NCBI RefSeq assembly: GCF_024519315.1
Contig: NZ_JANIIC010000044.1
Coordinates: 1-64,000 of the forward strand
Length of the DNA stretch: 64,000 nt
Origin: Streptomyces malaysiensis subsp. samsunensis
GTDB lineage: Bacteria; Actinomycetota; Actinomycetes; Streptomycetales; Streptomycetaceae
Direction: 5' to 3'
Program-made: the position numbers and the translations under genes
Notes under the pieces: generated by a model
Told to the model about the DNA's origin: nothing
The model's database searches: none
Seen by the model: only the letters and a program-made list of their open reading frames with translations
Shown here: positions 43,538-51,783 of the stretch, one piece after another
Layout: every line of letters starts with the position of its first letter
How positions within the stretch are numbered: position 1 is the stretch's first letter

Positions 43538-43658
43538 CGGCCGCGCCTCCCCGTACCGGCGCGCTGATCGGTCATGTCGCAGCTCATGTGGTTGCTCCTC
43601 GGACTCATTGAGGGGAATGGAAGGGAAGGGACGGGGGGTGGCGGGTTCGGTGGGCGCC

Positions 43659-45005
43659 TTACGGGGCGCGGTTCGGAGCGGTGCGAGTGATACGGGTGGC
43701 ACTGACGGTGCGAGTGGTGCGCGCACCGGGGGCGCCATGGGCGGAGGCCCGGCACAGGACGCCGAACGCGTGGATCAGCAGCGCGAGCGCGGCGGCGCCA
43801 CAGGCGGCCACCGGGACGGCGGCCGCGCCCTGGGCGGCGGTCAGCCGTGCCACGGGCGCGCCGAGCGGCGCGGCGCCCGGCAGCCGGGCGGCCGCGGCCA
43901 TCGCCAGGGCCGCGGCCTGGACCGCGCAGGCCACGGCGACACCGCTGAGCGCGGCCCGGCGGAAGCCGTGGACGGCGAGCAGCCGGGCGAGGAGCAGCAG
44001 CCCGCAGAGCGCCACGACGGCCGCCTCGGCCGTCGACAGGGGCGCGGCGGCGGGAGGCGATCCGGGCACCGTGAGCCGGGCGGCGGGCACCAGGGCCGCC
44101 AGCCCGCACAGGTAGGCCGTCACCACGCCCGCGAACAGCGGGCGCACCCCCGCCGCGAACTCATCGAGGCCACGGCCGGCCGCCAGCCTGCGGCGCGCCC
44201 TTACGGCGAACCAGCGGGCGCACCACGCGGCGGGCGCGACGGCCAGGGCGAGGAGGACGGCGGCCTCGGCCGCGGGCGCCGCTTCGTAGGGACGGCGTCC
44301 GTCCAGGAGCCCGGTGAGCAGCCAGTCCCCGGCGGCGGCGTAGCCGAGCAGCCAGCACGTGCACAGGGCGTGCGCGATACGGCCGCCGCGTCCGCTCCCA
44401 TGGACGCGCAGGGGGCCGCGGCGCAGGCACAGCCACAGGGCGATGACCGTCAGGAGGGCGCCGCCCGCGCCCACGGCGAGGCCGATGGCGGCGTCCTTAC
44501 CGACGTTACCGACGGCATCGACATGGGGCACGGCGAAGGCGGTCGCCACGCACAGGGCGCCCGGCAGCAGCCACAACGCCCCGAGAACCATGCGCACGCC
44601 CAGCGCGCGCCCCGGCGCGGGGGCGGCCGGGGGCTCGGGCTCCTCGGCGCGCTCCACCCGGGCGTACAGCTCCTCGGCGAGCGAGAAGACATCGCGGTGC
44701 CGGAAGCGCGCGGCGGTGCGGTCCGTCACACCGTGGGCCTCCAGCCCGGCGGCGATCTCCAGTGGATCGACCGCGCGGGCGCACAGGTCGTGGTGCCGGT
44801 GCATCAGCGCCCGCACCGGATCGGCGGGCCCCCGCCGGCCCTTCCCGGCGCCGGTGCGCGGTGACGCCTCGTCCGGCCGCCGGGAGACCGGCACCCGGGC
44901 CCCGGAAAGGGCGCCGGAAAGAGCGCCGGACAGGGCCCCGGGGCCGCGATCGGAATCGGAGGAGGCCGGGTCGAACGGGCCGTTCCACCGGGGAGGCGTG
45001 GTCAC
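43659..45005 (-). CDS. Polytopic membrane protein of the glycosyltransferase operon
   Basis: A 448-residue protein. The first 135 residues are soluble: a Ser-Gly-Ala-Leu repeat tail then a helical domain (VRALMHRHHDLCARAVDPLE, EELYARV). From about 138 onward there are roughly eight hydrophobic helices. No transporter or enzyme motif is recognised. The GTG at 45005 has a perfect AAGGAGG 8 nt upstream. It starts 37 bp after the glycosyltransferase stop and precedes the epimerase, so it is probably the membrane partner of the pathway, possibly for export (inference; PelG-type exporters have about 12 helices, so this is not an evident PelG). Confidence 0.8.
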   Translation of the reverse strand: MTTPPRWNGPFDPASSDSDRGPGALSGALSGALSGARVPVSRRPDEASPRTGAGKGRRGPADPVRALMHRHHDLCARAVDPLEIAAGLEAHGVTDRTAARFRHRDVFSLAEELYARVERAEEPEPPAAPAPGRALGVRMVLGALWLLPGALCVATAFAVPHVDAVGNVGKDAAIGLAVGAGGALLTVIALWLCLRRGPLRVHGSGRGGRIAHALCTCWLLGYAAAGDWLLTGLLDGRRPYEAAPAAEAAVLLALAVAPAAWCARWFAVRARRRLAAGRGLDEFAAGVRPLFAGVVTAYLCGLAALVPAARLTVPGSPPAAAPLSTAEAAVVALCGLLLLARLLAVHGFRRAALSGVAVACAVQAAALAMAAAARLPGAAPLGAPVARLTAAQGAAAVPVAACGAAALALLIHAFGVLCRASAHGAPGARTTRTVSATRITRTAPNRAP

Positions 45006-45042
45006 TGGTGGACCCTCCTTGCTGCGGGCCTCGTTGAGAGGG

Positions 45043-46860
45043 TCATGCGGACTCCTCGGACGGCCGCGGGCCCACGCCCAGCGGCTCGGGCGGCGGTGGG
45101 GTGGCCCAGGTGGGGGTGTGCTCGGGGGCGGGGCGGGCGGCGGGCGGGCCGGGCAGCCAGTGGCCGAAGCCGTCGCCATCGCGGCCCGCGGTCCAGCGCC
45201 CCGGCACATGGGCCTCGGCGGGGCGGGCGAACGGCAGCGGCCCGCCGCCCGCACCGACCTCCTCGCGCCGCACCGGGCAGTGCGACATCAGCTCGAGATA
45301 GATACCGCGGAAGGCCGCGACGTTCTGCTCGACGGTGAACAGCTCCAGCGCACGGGCGCGCGCGGCGGCGCCCAGGCGCGCACAGCGCTCGGCGTCGCTC
45401 AGCAACGCCAAGCACGCATCCGCGAGCGCCCGGGGGTTGCGCGGGGGCACCACGAGTCCGGTGCCGCCGATGACCTCGCACACCGCGCCCACGTCCGTGG
45501 ACACCGTGGCCCGTCCGCAGAACATCGCCTCGACCAGCCCGACCGGAAAGCCCTCGACCACGCTGGACAGCACCACGACACCGCCCGCCCCATAGGCGTC
45601 GGCCAGGGTCGGCACCTCGGGGTCGCCGAGCCGCTCGAAGGAGACCGGGTTGTCACCGGTGGAGTGGGCGTCCGCGGCCTCGTCGGGGAAGAGATGGTCG
45701 GCCAGCGCCCGGCAGTGGGCCGGATAGCCGTCGGCCTCCGGGTCGTCACCGCGCCGGGTCTCGATGATCCTCAGCCGTGCGTCCGGCTGCCACCTGCGCA
45801 CCTCGGCAAAGGCGTGCAGCAGGGCGATGACGTCCTTGGGGGGCTCGATCCGGCCCACCCACACCAGCGTCCGGTCGTCGCCGGGCTGGGCCGCGCCCCG
45901 CTCGCCGACCTCGGCGAAGCGGGCGGCGTCCATGCCCGGGTAGACGGTGCGCAGCCGCTCCCGCTCGGCGCCGCACCGCTCCTGCCAGCGGCGCGTATGG
46001 GTGTTGCCGGGGGTGATCAGATCCGCGCGGGCGTACGCCTCGGCGGCCAGCAGGCCGTGGAACGCGGCCAGCAGGGTCCGTACCGGCCCGGGGAGCGGCC
46101 GCCCGCCCGCCGCACCGGCCGCGCCCGCCAGATAGCACTCGCGCAGCCGTACGCCGTACTCGGTGAGCAGCAGCGGGGTGCCGAAGCGGCGCTTGGCCAG
46201 CAGTCCGGGGAGCACGGCCGCGCCACCGGTGGCGGCGTGGCACAGATCCACCCCGGACAGCCCCGGGTCGCCGCCGGCCCCGTCGCCGTACCAGTCGAGC
46301 GACAGCGGGCGCAGGGCGCGCTCCAGCGCCTCGGTGACGGTCAGCAGATCGGCGGCCCGCGCCCGCTGGGCGCCGTGCGGCGCGCCCAGGGTGCGGCACG
46401 CCCGCTCCAGCGTCCTTACGGCGTCCTCGGAGCGGAGCGCGGCGGACAGCCCGCCGTACTCCCCCGCCAGATCGGCGAGGCCGTGGAGAGCATTGGCGAA
46501 ACGGTCCGCCTGGACCGTGGTGCGTCCGGGCGCACAGGAGCCATGGGGCGCGCCGGAACCGTAAGGCGCGCTGATCGCCGCGGCCAGCTCCCCGAAGTGC
46601 TCGGCGAACCGCCGCCGCTGCCGCCGGCCGCCCCGCCCGCCCGGCCGGCGCTCCGGCTCCCCCCACAGCGGCGCGGTGCGCACCCAGCCGACGTTGCGCG
46701 GCAGATCGCCCCAGCCCCCGGCCTCCTGGCCGGGGTCGCGGCCGAGCGCGTACACCTCGAACTCATGCTGGGCGAGCCCGCGCACCAGCCGGTCGCACCA
46801 CACCCGAGCATCACCCGTCGCATACGGATACCCACCCTCCGTGAGCAGTCCCACGCGCAT
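45043..46860 (-). CDS. DUF3492/PelF-like GT4 glycosyltransferase
   Basis: A 605-residue GT-B glycosyltransferase. The N-terminus MRVGLLTEGGYPYATGDARV matches DUF3492, the N-terminal domain of PelF, which polymerises the Pel exopolysaccharide in Pseudomonas. The C-terminal GT4 domain shows TLVWVGRIEPPKD and the donor-site SVVEGFPVGLVEAM with its Glu-x7-Glu pair. The last 75 residues are Pro/Gly-rich. It is cytoplasmic and is the first gene of the run glycosyltransferase, membrane protein, epimerase, spherulin-4. A 207-bp gap upstream separates it from the DUF3152 gene and probably holds the promoter. A large insertion rich in Ala/Arg lies in the N-terminal half (about 85-215). Confidence 0.85.
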   Translation of the reverse strand: MRVGLLTEGGYPYATGDARVWCDRLVRGLAQHEFEVYALGRDPGQEAGGWGDLPRNVGWVRTAPLWGEPERRPGGRGGRRQRRRFAEHFGELAAAISAPYGSGAPHGSCAPGRTTVQADRFANALHGLADLAGEYGGLSAALRSEDAVRTLERACRTLGAPHGAQRARAADLLTVTEALERALRPLSLDWYGDGAGGDPGLSGVDLCHAATGGAAVLPGLLAKRRFGTPLLLTEYGVRLRECYLAGAAGAAGGRPLPGPVRTLLAAFHGLLAAEAYARADLITPGNTHTRRWQERCGAERERLRTVYPGMDAARFAEVGERGAAQPGDDRTLVWVGRIEPPKDVIALLHAFAEVRRWQPDARLRIIETRRGDDPEADGYPAHCRALADHLFPDEAADAHSTGDNPVSFERLGDPEVPTLADAYGAGGVVVLSSVVEGFPVGLVEAMFCGRATVSTDVGAVCEVIGGTGLVVPPRNPRALADACLALLSDAERCARLGAAARARALELFTVEQNVAAFRGIYLELMSHCPVRREEVGAGGGPLPFARPAEAHVPGRWTAGRDGDGFGHWLPGPPAARPAPEHTPTWATPPPPEPLGVGPRPSEESA

Positions 46861-47067
46861 GAGCGCACCCCCGATCTCCCAAGCGGGCCGTTGCTCCTGC
46901 CGCCGTCACCGGCGGCGGCCGCCGCCGTCAGGCAGCGGGAGCACGTTATGCGCGCAGGGCCATGGTGCGACGGACGGTTGTCCGTGGCACCACCGGAAGG
47001 GGTGAACGCACGTGACCTATCGGGAATTCAGGCGTTGCGAGGCGCTATACGGGCCGGAGCGCGGCCG

Positions 47068-48564
47068 TCAGCCCTTGGGGAACGGCCAGGCGTTGGGGCG
47101 GCAGGTGGCGCCGTCCGTCGACAGGAACTTGGTCTGCTGCATCATCACCGGTGCGAGCGCGCCCTGTTGGGAGCAGATCTCGTGGTTGTGGCCGAGACGG
47201 TGGCCGACCTCGTGGTTGATGAGCATCTGACGGTACGAGTGCATCTTGTCGTCGCCGAAGGTCTTGGCGCCCTGTGCCCACCGATAGGCGTTGATCATGA
47301 CGCGCTCGGTCGACGCCGAGTCGCAGGAGACGTTGTCCTCGGTGGTGTCGAGGCCGGACTTGGCGCACCACGTCGCCGTGGTCCCGGGGCTCGCGAGCGT
47401 GATGACGAAGTCCGCATGCCCGGACGAGACCCGCTCGAAGGTGCGAACGCCGCCGTGGCCCCAACTGCGGTCGTCGTTGAGCGTCTTGTGCACGGCCTCG
47501 GCGAACAGCTCGCCGTCGAGCGGCAGGTCCTTCTCCACATCGACGCGGTAGCGCAGCAGCTGGCCCCGGCCGGGGGCCTTGTCGTGCCCGCCGACGGTCC
47601 GGAAGGCGCCGGATCCGCGCAGCTTGGCGTCGAGCGGATACAGGGCCGCCATCTTCGCGTCGTAGGTGACGGGCGCCGGGGAGCCCGCCGGGCGGGCCGG
47701 CGCGCGGCCGTCGTCGGCGCGGGACGCGGTATCGCCACCGCTCTCCGAGCCGCCCCGGGACTGCGTCTTACCGCCGCTCTGCGGTCCGCTCGCGACCTGT
47801 CCGGCCACCACGACGGCCAGCACGGTGGTCACGGCCGCGGCGGCGACACCGGTGAACGTGCGCCCCTTACCGCCCTTGGCCGCACCGCGCGCTCCCTTGC
47901 CCGAGGGCTCACTCCCGTCGTCGTCCGGCCCACTGCCTCCGTCGCCGCCCGAGCCGCCGCCGATCCCGCCGGAGGGGCCGGCCGCCGTCCGCGTACGGCG
48001 CTGCGGGGGGACTCCGCCCGGCGCCCCCGCGGCGAACACGTCGTCGCCGTCGCAGTCCAGGGCGTCGAAGGTGTCGAACGCCTCGATGTACTCCTTGCGC
48101 GGACCGGGCATCAGACCGGCCGCGCCGCCCGTGCCGCCCGTGGTCGGGCGCTGCGGCGGGTTCATGGTGCGCATGCCGTAAGGGGGCCGCGGCGGACCGC
48201 CCGGCCCCACGGGGCCTCTGGGACCGCCGGGACCGGCGCCGCGGCCGCCGACCGCGCCCCAGCCGCCGCCCGCCTCGCGCTGCTCGGGGTGGTCGCCTCT
48301 GGTGCGCGCCACGGGCCCGCCCGCTCCGTACGGCAGTCTGGGCACGCCCTGCGGCGGCGTCACTCCGGGGTCGGGGGCTCCCTGCCCCGGTACGCCGCGC
48401 CGACGGCGCCCCGTACCCGGTCCGTCCTCGTCGGCCATGGGGGGCGCGCCGGGTGCGATGTGCTCGACGAACTCGGGGCCCGGGCCGTGTCCTTGACCGG
48501 AGCCCGCCGCGACGGACCGGCGATCCCGGCCCTCCTGGCTGCCACGTGCGCTGTGTTTACCCAC
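47068..48564 (-). CDS. DUF3152 membrane-anchored putative zinc metalloprotease
   Basis: A 498-residue protein. Residues 1-230 are a Pro/Gly/Arg-rich cytoplasmic tail; one membrane helix (about 235-255, TFTGVAAAAVTTVLAVVVAG) leads to an outside domain of about 200 residues (DUF3152). That domain ends with HEVGHRLGHNH (451-461), an extended HExxH zinc motif of the metzincin type, so protease activity is plausible but unproven. The GTG at 48564 follows GGGAG; the in-frame ATG at 48651 lies inside the upstream gene. It overlaps the alpha/beta hydrolase stop by 8 bp and matches the Rv3207c position in mycobacteria. Confidence 0.85.
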   Translation of the reverse strand: MGKHSARGSQEGRDRRSVAAGSGQGHGPGPEFVEHIAPGAPPMADEDGPGTGRRRRGVPGQGAPDPGVTPPQGVPRLPYGAGGPVARTRGDHPEQREAGGGWGAVGGRGAGPGGPRGPVGPGGPPRPPYGMRTMNPPQRPTTGGTGGAAGLMPGPRKEYIEAFDTFDALDCDGDDVFAAGAPGGVPPQRRTRTAAGPSGGIGGGSGGDGGSGPDDDGSEPSGKGARGAAKGGKGRTFTGVAAAAVTTVLAVVVAGQVASGPQSGGKTQSRGGSESGGDTASRADDGRAPARPAGSPAPVTYDAKMAALYPLDAKLRGSGAFRTVGGHDKAPGRGQLLRYRVDVEKDLPLDGELFAEAVHKTLNDDRSWGHGGVRTFERVSSGHADFVITLASPGTTATWCAKSGLDTTEDNVSCDSASTERVMINAYRWAQGAKTFGDDKMHSYRQMLINHEVGHRLGHNHEICSQQGALAPVMMQQTKFLSTDGATCRPNAWPFPKG

Positions 48565-49591
48565 GCGCCGCACCGCTCCCGTCCACGCCGGACACCGGTG
48601 CGGCCCCCCACGCCTCCCGGCTCTCCCGGTCATCTCGTTCGTCAACGTCATCGAGCAGCTCGCGCATCCCGCGCGCCACTGTTTCCGGATACTCCATCAT
48701 CGCGACGTGCCCGGCGTCCAACAGTGTCAACAGGCGCGAGTCGCGGAAGGTTGCGTTCGCCCGCCGCGCCATCCTGAACGACACCAGCTGGTCCCGGCCG
48801 CCGTAGACGAGCAGGGTCGGGGCGAGCACCCGCTCGGCCTGACGCCACAGGGAGTGCTGACCGCCCAGGGTGTAGGAGTCGACGACACCGCGTGCCGAGC
48901 GGCTGAGCGCGTCCCAGAAGTACGGGAGGGCGAGCCGGCGCTCGAACTCCTCGACCGCGTAGGCGAAGTCCTCCTGGCTGACCAGGGACGGATTGCCGAA
49001 GGTGAGCAGCATCACCTCGCGGGTGCGCCGCTCCGCGTCCCAGTCCCTGGTCATGCGGGTGAACAGCCGGGTCACCCCGGGCACCGCGAGCAGACCGGTC
49101 GGCACCGCGCTGCGCTGCGGGCGCAGCTCGGGCAGCGCGGGCGAGACGAGCGTGAGGGTGCGCACCAGATCGGGCCGCACCGCCGCGACGCGCGTGCTGA
49201 TCGAGCCGCCCATCGAATTGCCGACCAGATGGACGGGCCCGCGGTCCCGCGCGTCGAGGTAGCGGATCACGGCGCGGGCATGGCCGGTGATGGAGTAGTC
49301 GCCGTCGTCCGGCGGCGGGGAGTCGCCGAAGCCGGGGAGGTCGAGCGCCTCGCCCTCCACCCGGTCGGCGAGCAGCTCCATCAGCGCCGACCAGTTCTGC
49401 GAGGAGCCGCCGAGACCGTGGACGAAGAGCGCGGGCGGCAGTCCGGAGGCGGACGGCGGACGGCAGCGCACGGTCATCGTGAGCCCCGGAAGGGAGGCGG
49501 TCCGCAGCTTCTCGCCCGCTCCGACCCGCACGGGCCTCGCGGGCGGGACCGCCGCGACGATGCGGGCTTCCGGCGGCTCGGTCGAAGACAT
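48557..49591 (-). CDS. Alpha/beta fold hydrolase
   Basis: A 344-residue alpha/beta hydrolase. The oxyanion segment FVHGLGGSSQNW (57-68), nucleophile Ser126 in GNSMGGS, a late Asp in VYGGRDQLV and His in DAGHVAMMEYPE complete the triad. Substrate unknown; lipase, esterase and dehalogenase relatives share the fold. No signal peptide. It is the first gene of the minus-strand run that continues with the DUF3152 gene, which it overlaps by 8 bp. The ATG at 49591 faces the small acidic gene across a 208-bp divergent region. Confidence 0.88.
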   Translation of the reverse strand: MSSTEPPEARIVAAVPPARPVRVGAGEKLRTASLPGLTMTVRCRPPSASGLPPALFVHGLGGSSQNWSALMELLADRVEGEALDLPGFGDSPPPDDGDYSITGHARAVIRYLDARDRGPVHLVGNSMGGSISTRVAAVRPDLVRTLTLVSPALPELRPQRSAVPTGLLAVPGVTRLFTRMTRDWDAERRTREVMLLTFGNPSLVSQEDFAYAVEEFERRLALPYFWDALSRSARGVVDSYTLGGQHSLWRQAERVLAPTLLVYGGRDQLVSFRMARRANATFRDSRLLTLLDAGHVAMMEYPETVARGMRELLDDVDERDDRESREAWGAAPVSGVDGSGAARG

Positions 49592-49799
49592 GCGGCAATG
49601 TTACGAGACGATCACGCGCACGACCGTGTGTTCGCGCTCACAGACCACGTAGCGTCCGAAAGTGACCTCTCCTAGGCTCGTAAGTCACAGGGGCGATCAC
49701 CTTGCCACTGGGCAGCCGCCACGGGGTAGCCGTCAGGGGGAAGCCACCACTGGCGAGCCGCCGGTGCGAAGCGCCACAGGGAACAAGGAAGGGGAGTAC

Positions 49800-50030
49800 A
49801 TGTCCATCGACCCATCCGACCCCGACACCTTCGAGGACTCCGTCGAGAACAGCGACGAGACGACCGTGTACGACGTCGAGGCGCCCGAGGCGGACGCCGT
49901 CGAGCAGCATCTCGAGGTGCGCCACCGCCGCGACGAACGGCCCAGGGCGGACGAGCTCGCGGAAGCCAACGAGGCCGACCGGGCGGAACAGGCCCGGGTC
50001 GTCGAGGAGAACGAGGAGGACTACCGGTGA
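49800..50030 (+). CDS. Small highly acidic protein
   Basis: A 76-residue protein of unknown function, starting MSIDPSDPDTFEDSVENSD. It is strongly acidic throughout, with a charged helical C-terminal half (EQHLEVRHRRDERP, then ADELAEANEADRAEQARVVE). No cysteines or membrane segment. The ATG at 49800 has an ideal GGAAGGGGAG binding site, so it is well translated. It precedes the TetR gene on the same strand by 138 bp. Its acidity recalls small nucleic-acid-mimic or antirepressor proteins, but nothing ties it to that role. Confidence 0.72.
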   Translation: MSIDPSDPDTFEDSVENSDETTVYDVEAPEADAVEQHLEVRHRRDERPRADELAEANEADRAEQARVVEENEEDYR

Positions 50031-50168
50031 CCAGCGTCATTTGTGGCCTTTTCATAGTGTCCGGTCCGTGAAATTCTCCGCACGAACAGCGCGCCGCACT
50101 GTTACCCAAAAGTACGATGGCGGACGCGATGGACATCGTGCACAGGGATTCATTCATTGGGAGGCGGC

Positions 50169-50810
50169 GTGACAGCCATCGAGCAGACCGAGGCGCGCCC
50201 ACGGGGTACGCGCCTGCCGCGCCGAGCCCGACGTAATCAGCTCCTGGGAGCCGCACAGGAGGTCTTCGTCGCACAGGGCTACCACGCGGCCGCGATGGAT
50301 GACATCGCCGAGCGCGCCGGGGTCAGCAAGCCGGTGCTCTACCAGCACTTCCCGGGCAAGCTGGAGCTGTATCTGGCCCTGCTCGACCAGCACTGCGAGG
50401 CTCTGCTCCAGGCGGTGCGCACCGCGCTCGCGTCGACCACCGAGAACAAGCAGCGCGTCGCGGCGACCATGGAGGCGTACTTCGCCTACGTCGAGGAGGA
50501 GGGCGGCGCCTTCCGGCTCGTCTTCGAGTCCGATCTGACCAACGAGCCCGCGGTGCGCGAGCGCGTGGACCGCGTCTCGCTCCAGTGCGCCGAGGCGATC
50601 AGCGAGGTCATCGCCGAGGACACCGGGCTGTCCACCGATGAATCGATGCTGCTGGCCGTGGGCCTCGGCGGGGTCTCCCAGGTGGTCGCGCGCTACTGGC
50701 TCTCCAGCGGGAGCGGCGTCCCGCGGGACACCGCCGTGCAGTTGCTCACCTCGCTGGCCTGGCGCGGTATCGCGGGCTTCCCGCTGCACGGAGCCGAGGG
50801 CGGCCACTGA
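50169..50810 (+). CDS. TetR/AcrR family transcriptional regulator
   Basis: A 213-residue TetR regulator. The N-terminal helix-turn-helix spans about 26-64 (IAERAGVSKPVLYQHFPGK), preceded by a basic arm (TRLPRRARRNQ). The C-terminal ligand/dimer domain is of the type found in Rv3208 of mycobacteria, whose position it shares. The GTG at 50169 follows GGGAGG closely. Target genes are not evident; the DUF3107 gene downstream on the same strand is its usual neighbour. Confidence 0.92.
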   Translation: MTAIEQTEARPRGTRLPRRARRNQLLGAAQEVFVAQGYHAAAMDDIAERAGVSKPVLYQHFPGKLELYLALLDQHCEALLQAVRTALASTTENKQRVAATMEAYFAYVEEEGGAFRLVFESDLTNEPAVRERVDRVSLQCAEAISEVIAEDTGLSTDESMLLAVGLGGVSQVVARYWLSSGSGVPRDTAVQLLTSLAWRGIAGFPLHGAEGGH

Positions 50811-50961
50811 GCGCACATCCCGGCGGCGCGGAGCGGCGAGCTGCCGTGTTCGCTGCGGGCGTGCGCCCGCGGCCCCGGGGGATGTCCGGGCGCGACTAAT
50901 GTGTGCTGGGTACAGCGCGGATGGCCGCGCTACCCCAATTGACCGTCGGAGGGACAAGGCC

Positions 50962-51189
50962 GTGGAGGTCAAGATCGGCGTGCAGCACGCGCCCCGCGAG
51001 ATCACCTTGGAGAGCGGGCAGTCTGCCGAGGAGGTCGAGCGCCTGGTGGCCGAGGCGCTCGGCGGCAAGGCTCAGGTGCTGGCACTGGAGGACGACCACG
51101 GCCGCAAGGTCCTGGTCCCGGCCGACCGGCTCGCCTACATCGAGATCGGCGAGCCGACCGCCCGCAAGGTCGGTTTCGGCGCGGCCTGA
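50962..51189 (+). CDS. DUF3107 family protein (TB9.4-like)
   Basis: A 75-residue cytoplasmic protein of the DUF3107 family, starting VEVKIGVQHAPREITLESGQ. It has the conserved VLVPADRLAYIEIG near the C-terminus. The mycobacterial member, Rv3208A, is known as the antigen TB9.4; function unknown. GTG start with GGAGG upstream. The stop codon lies in a perfect 15-bp tandem duplication (51181-51210), and a 21-bp-stem terminator follows. Confidence 0.9.
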   Translation: MEVKIGVQHAPREITLESGQSAEEVERLVAEALGGKAQVLALEDDHGRKVLVPADRLAYIEIGEPTARKVGFGAA

Positions 51190-51260
51190 GGGTTTGCGGC
51201 CTGAGGGTTTACCGACGGCGGCGGGGTTCGGTGGAGCAGTCCACCGAACCCCGCCGCCGT
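51181..51260 (+). terminator. 15-bp duplication and strong terminator after the DUF3107 gene
   Basis: GCGGCCTGAGGGTTT occurs twice in tandem (51181-51195 and 51196-51210), covering the DUF3107 stop codon and adding a second in-frame TGA. Then a perfect 21-bp stem (51215-51235 with 51240-51260) closes on a GCAG loop, a very stable terminator. Confidence 0.9.
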
Positions 51261-51407
51261 TTGCGCGCGCTCACACGCCCCCCGCTCGCCGGGCGCCACA
51301 GACCGCCCCCGCCGAAAGGGTTGCCTCCGGTTGGGCACGGGTAGGACGGGCTCGACCGGCACGTGATCACCTATCGGTCCCGGTCCGCTCACGGGAAGGA
51401 CGCGCCA

Positions 51408-51680
51408 ATGCTGTTCTGGGAAGCGCTCGCCTCGGTACTGATCGGTCTCGTCATCGCGTACGGGGCGCTCCACCGGCTCCCCCGAAGGCTGCCCGCGCGG
51501 CCGCTCGTCCTGTCCACCGGCCCCGCCGCCGCGCTGCTGGGCGCTCTGCTGACCCATACGGTGCTGGGCTCGGGCCATACGGCGGCGGTGCTGTTCGTGG
51601 CGCTGGTCTTCTCGGCTGCGCTGCTGTCGCTGCTCATCCGTCCCGCCAGGACGCGCCGCGGGCGTTCGGTCCCGGCGTAA
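51408..51680 (+). CDS. Small three-helix membrane protein
   Basis: A 90-residue hydrophobic protein with three predicted membrane helices (about 5-19, 33-50 and 55-76) and a basic C-terminus (RPARTRRGRSVPA). No family is recognised. The ATG at 51408 has GGAAGGA upstream. It converges on the ferritin-like gene and stands alone between two terminators, so it has its own promoter, which I cannot place. Confidence 0.7.
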   Translation: MLFWEALASVLIGLVIAYGALHRLPRRLPARPLVLSTGPAAALLGALLTHTVLGSGHTAAVLFVALVFSAALLSLLIRPARTRRGRSVPA

Positions 51681-51783
51681 GACCTGTCCAGCCGGGCTCC
51701 GGAGCACCACCGGCCGCCGAAGCCCCCCGTTCCGTTCCCTCGCCGTCCGGTACCGGCGGCCGTCCGGGACTGGCCGTGCGGGC

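Noticed and set aside
44359..48777. 1472-codon open frame on the plus strand
   Set aside because: It lies opposite the membrane protein, glycosyltransferase and DUF3152 genes, all of which have recognisable domains; its own translation has none.
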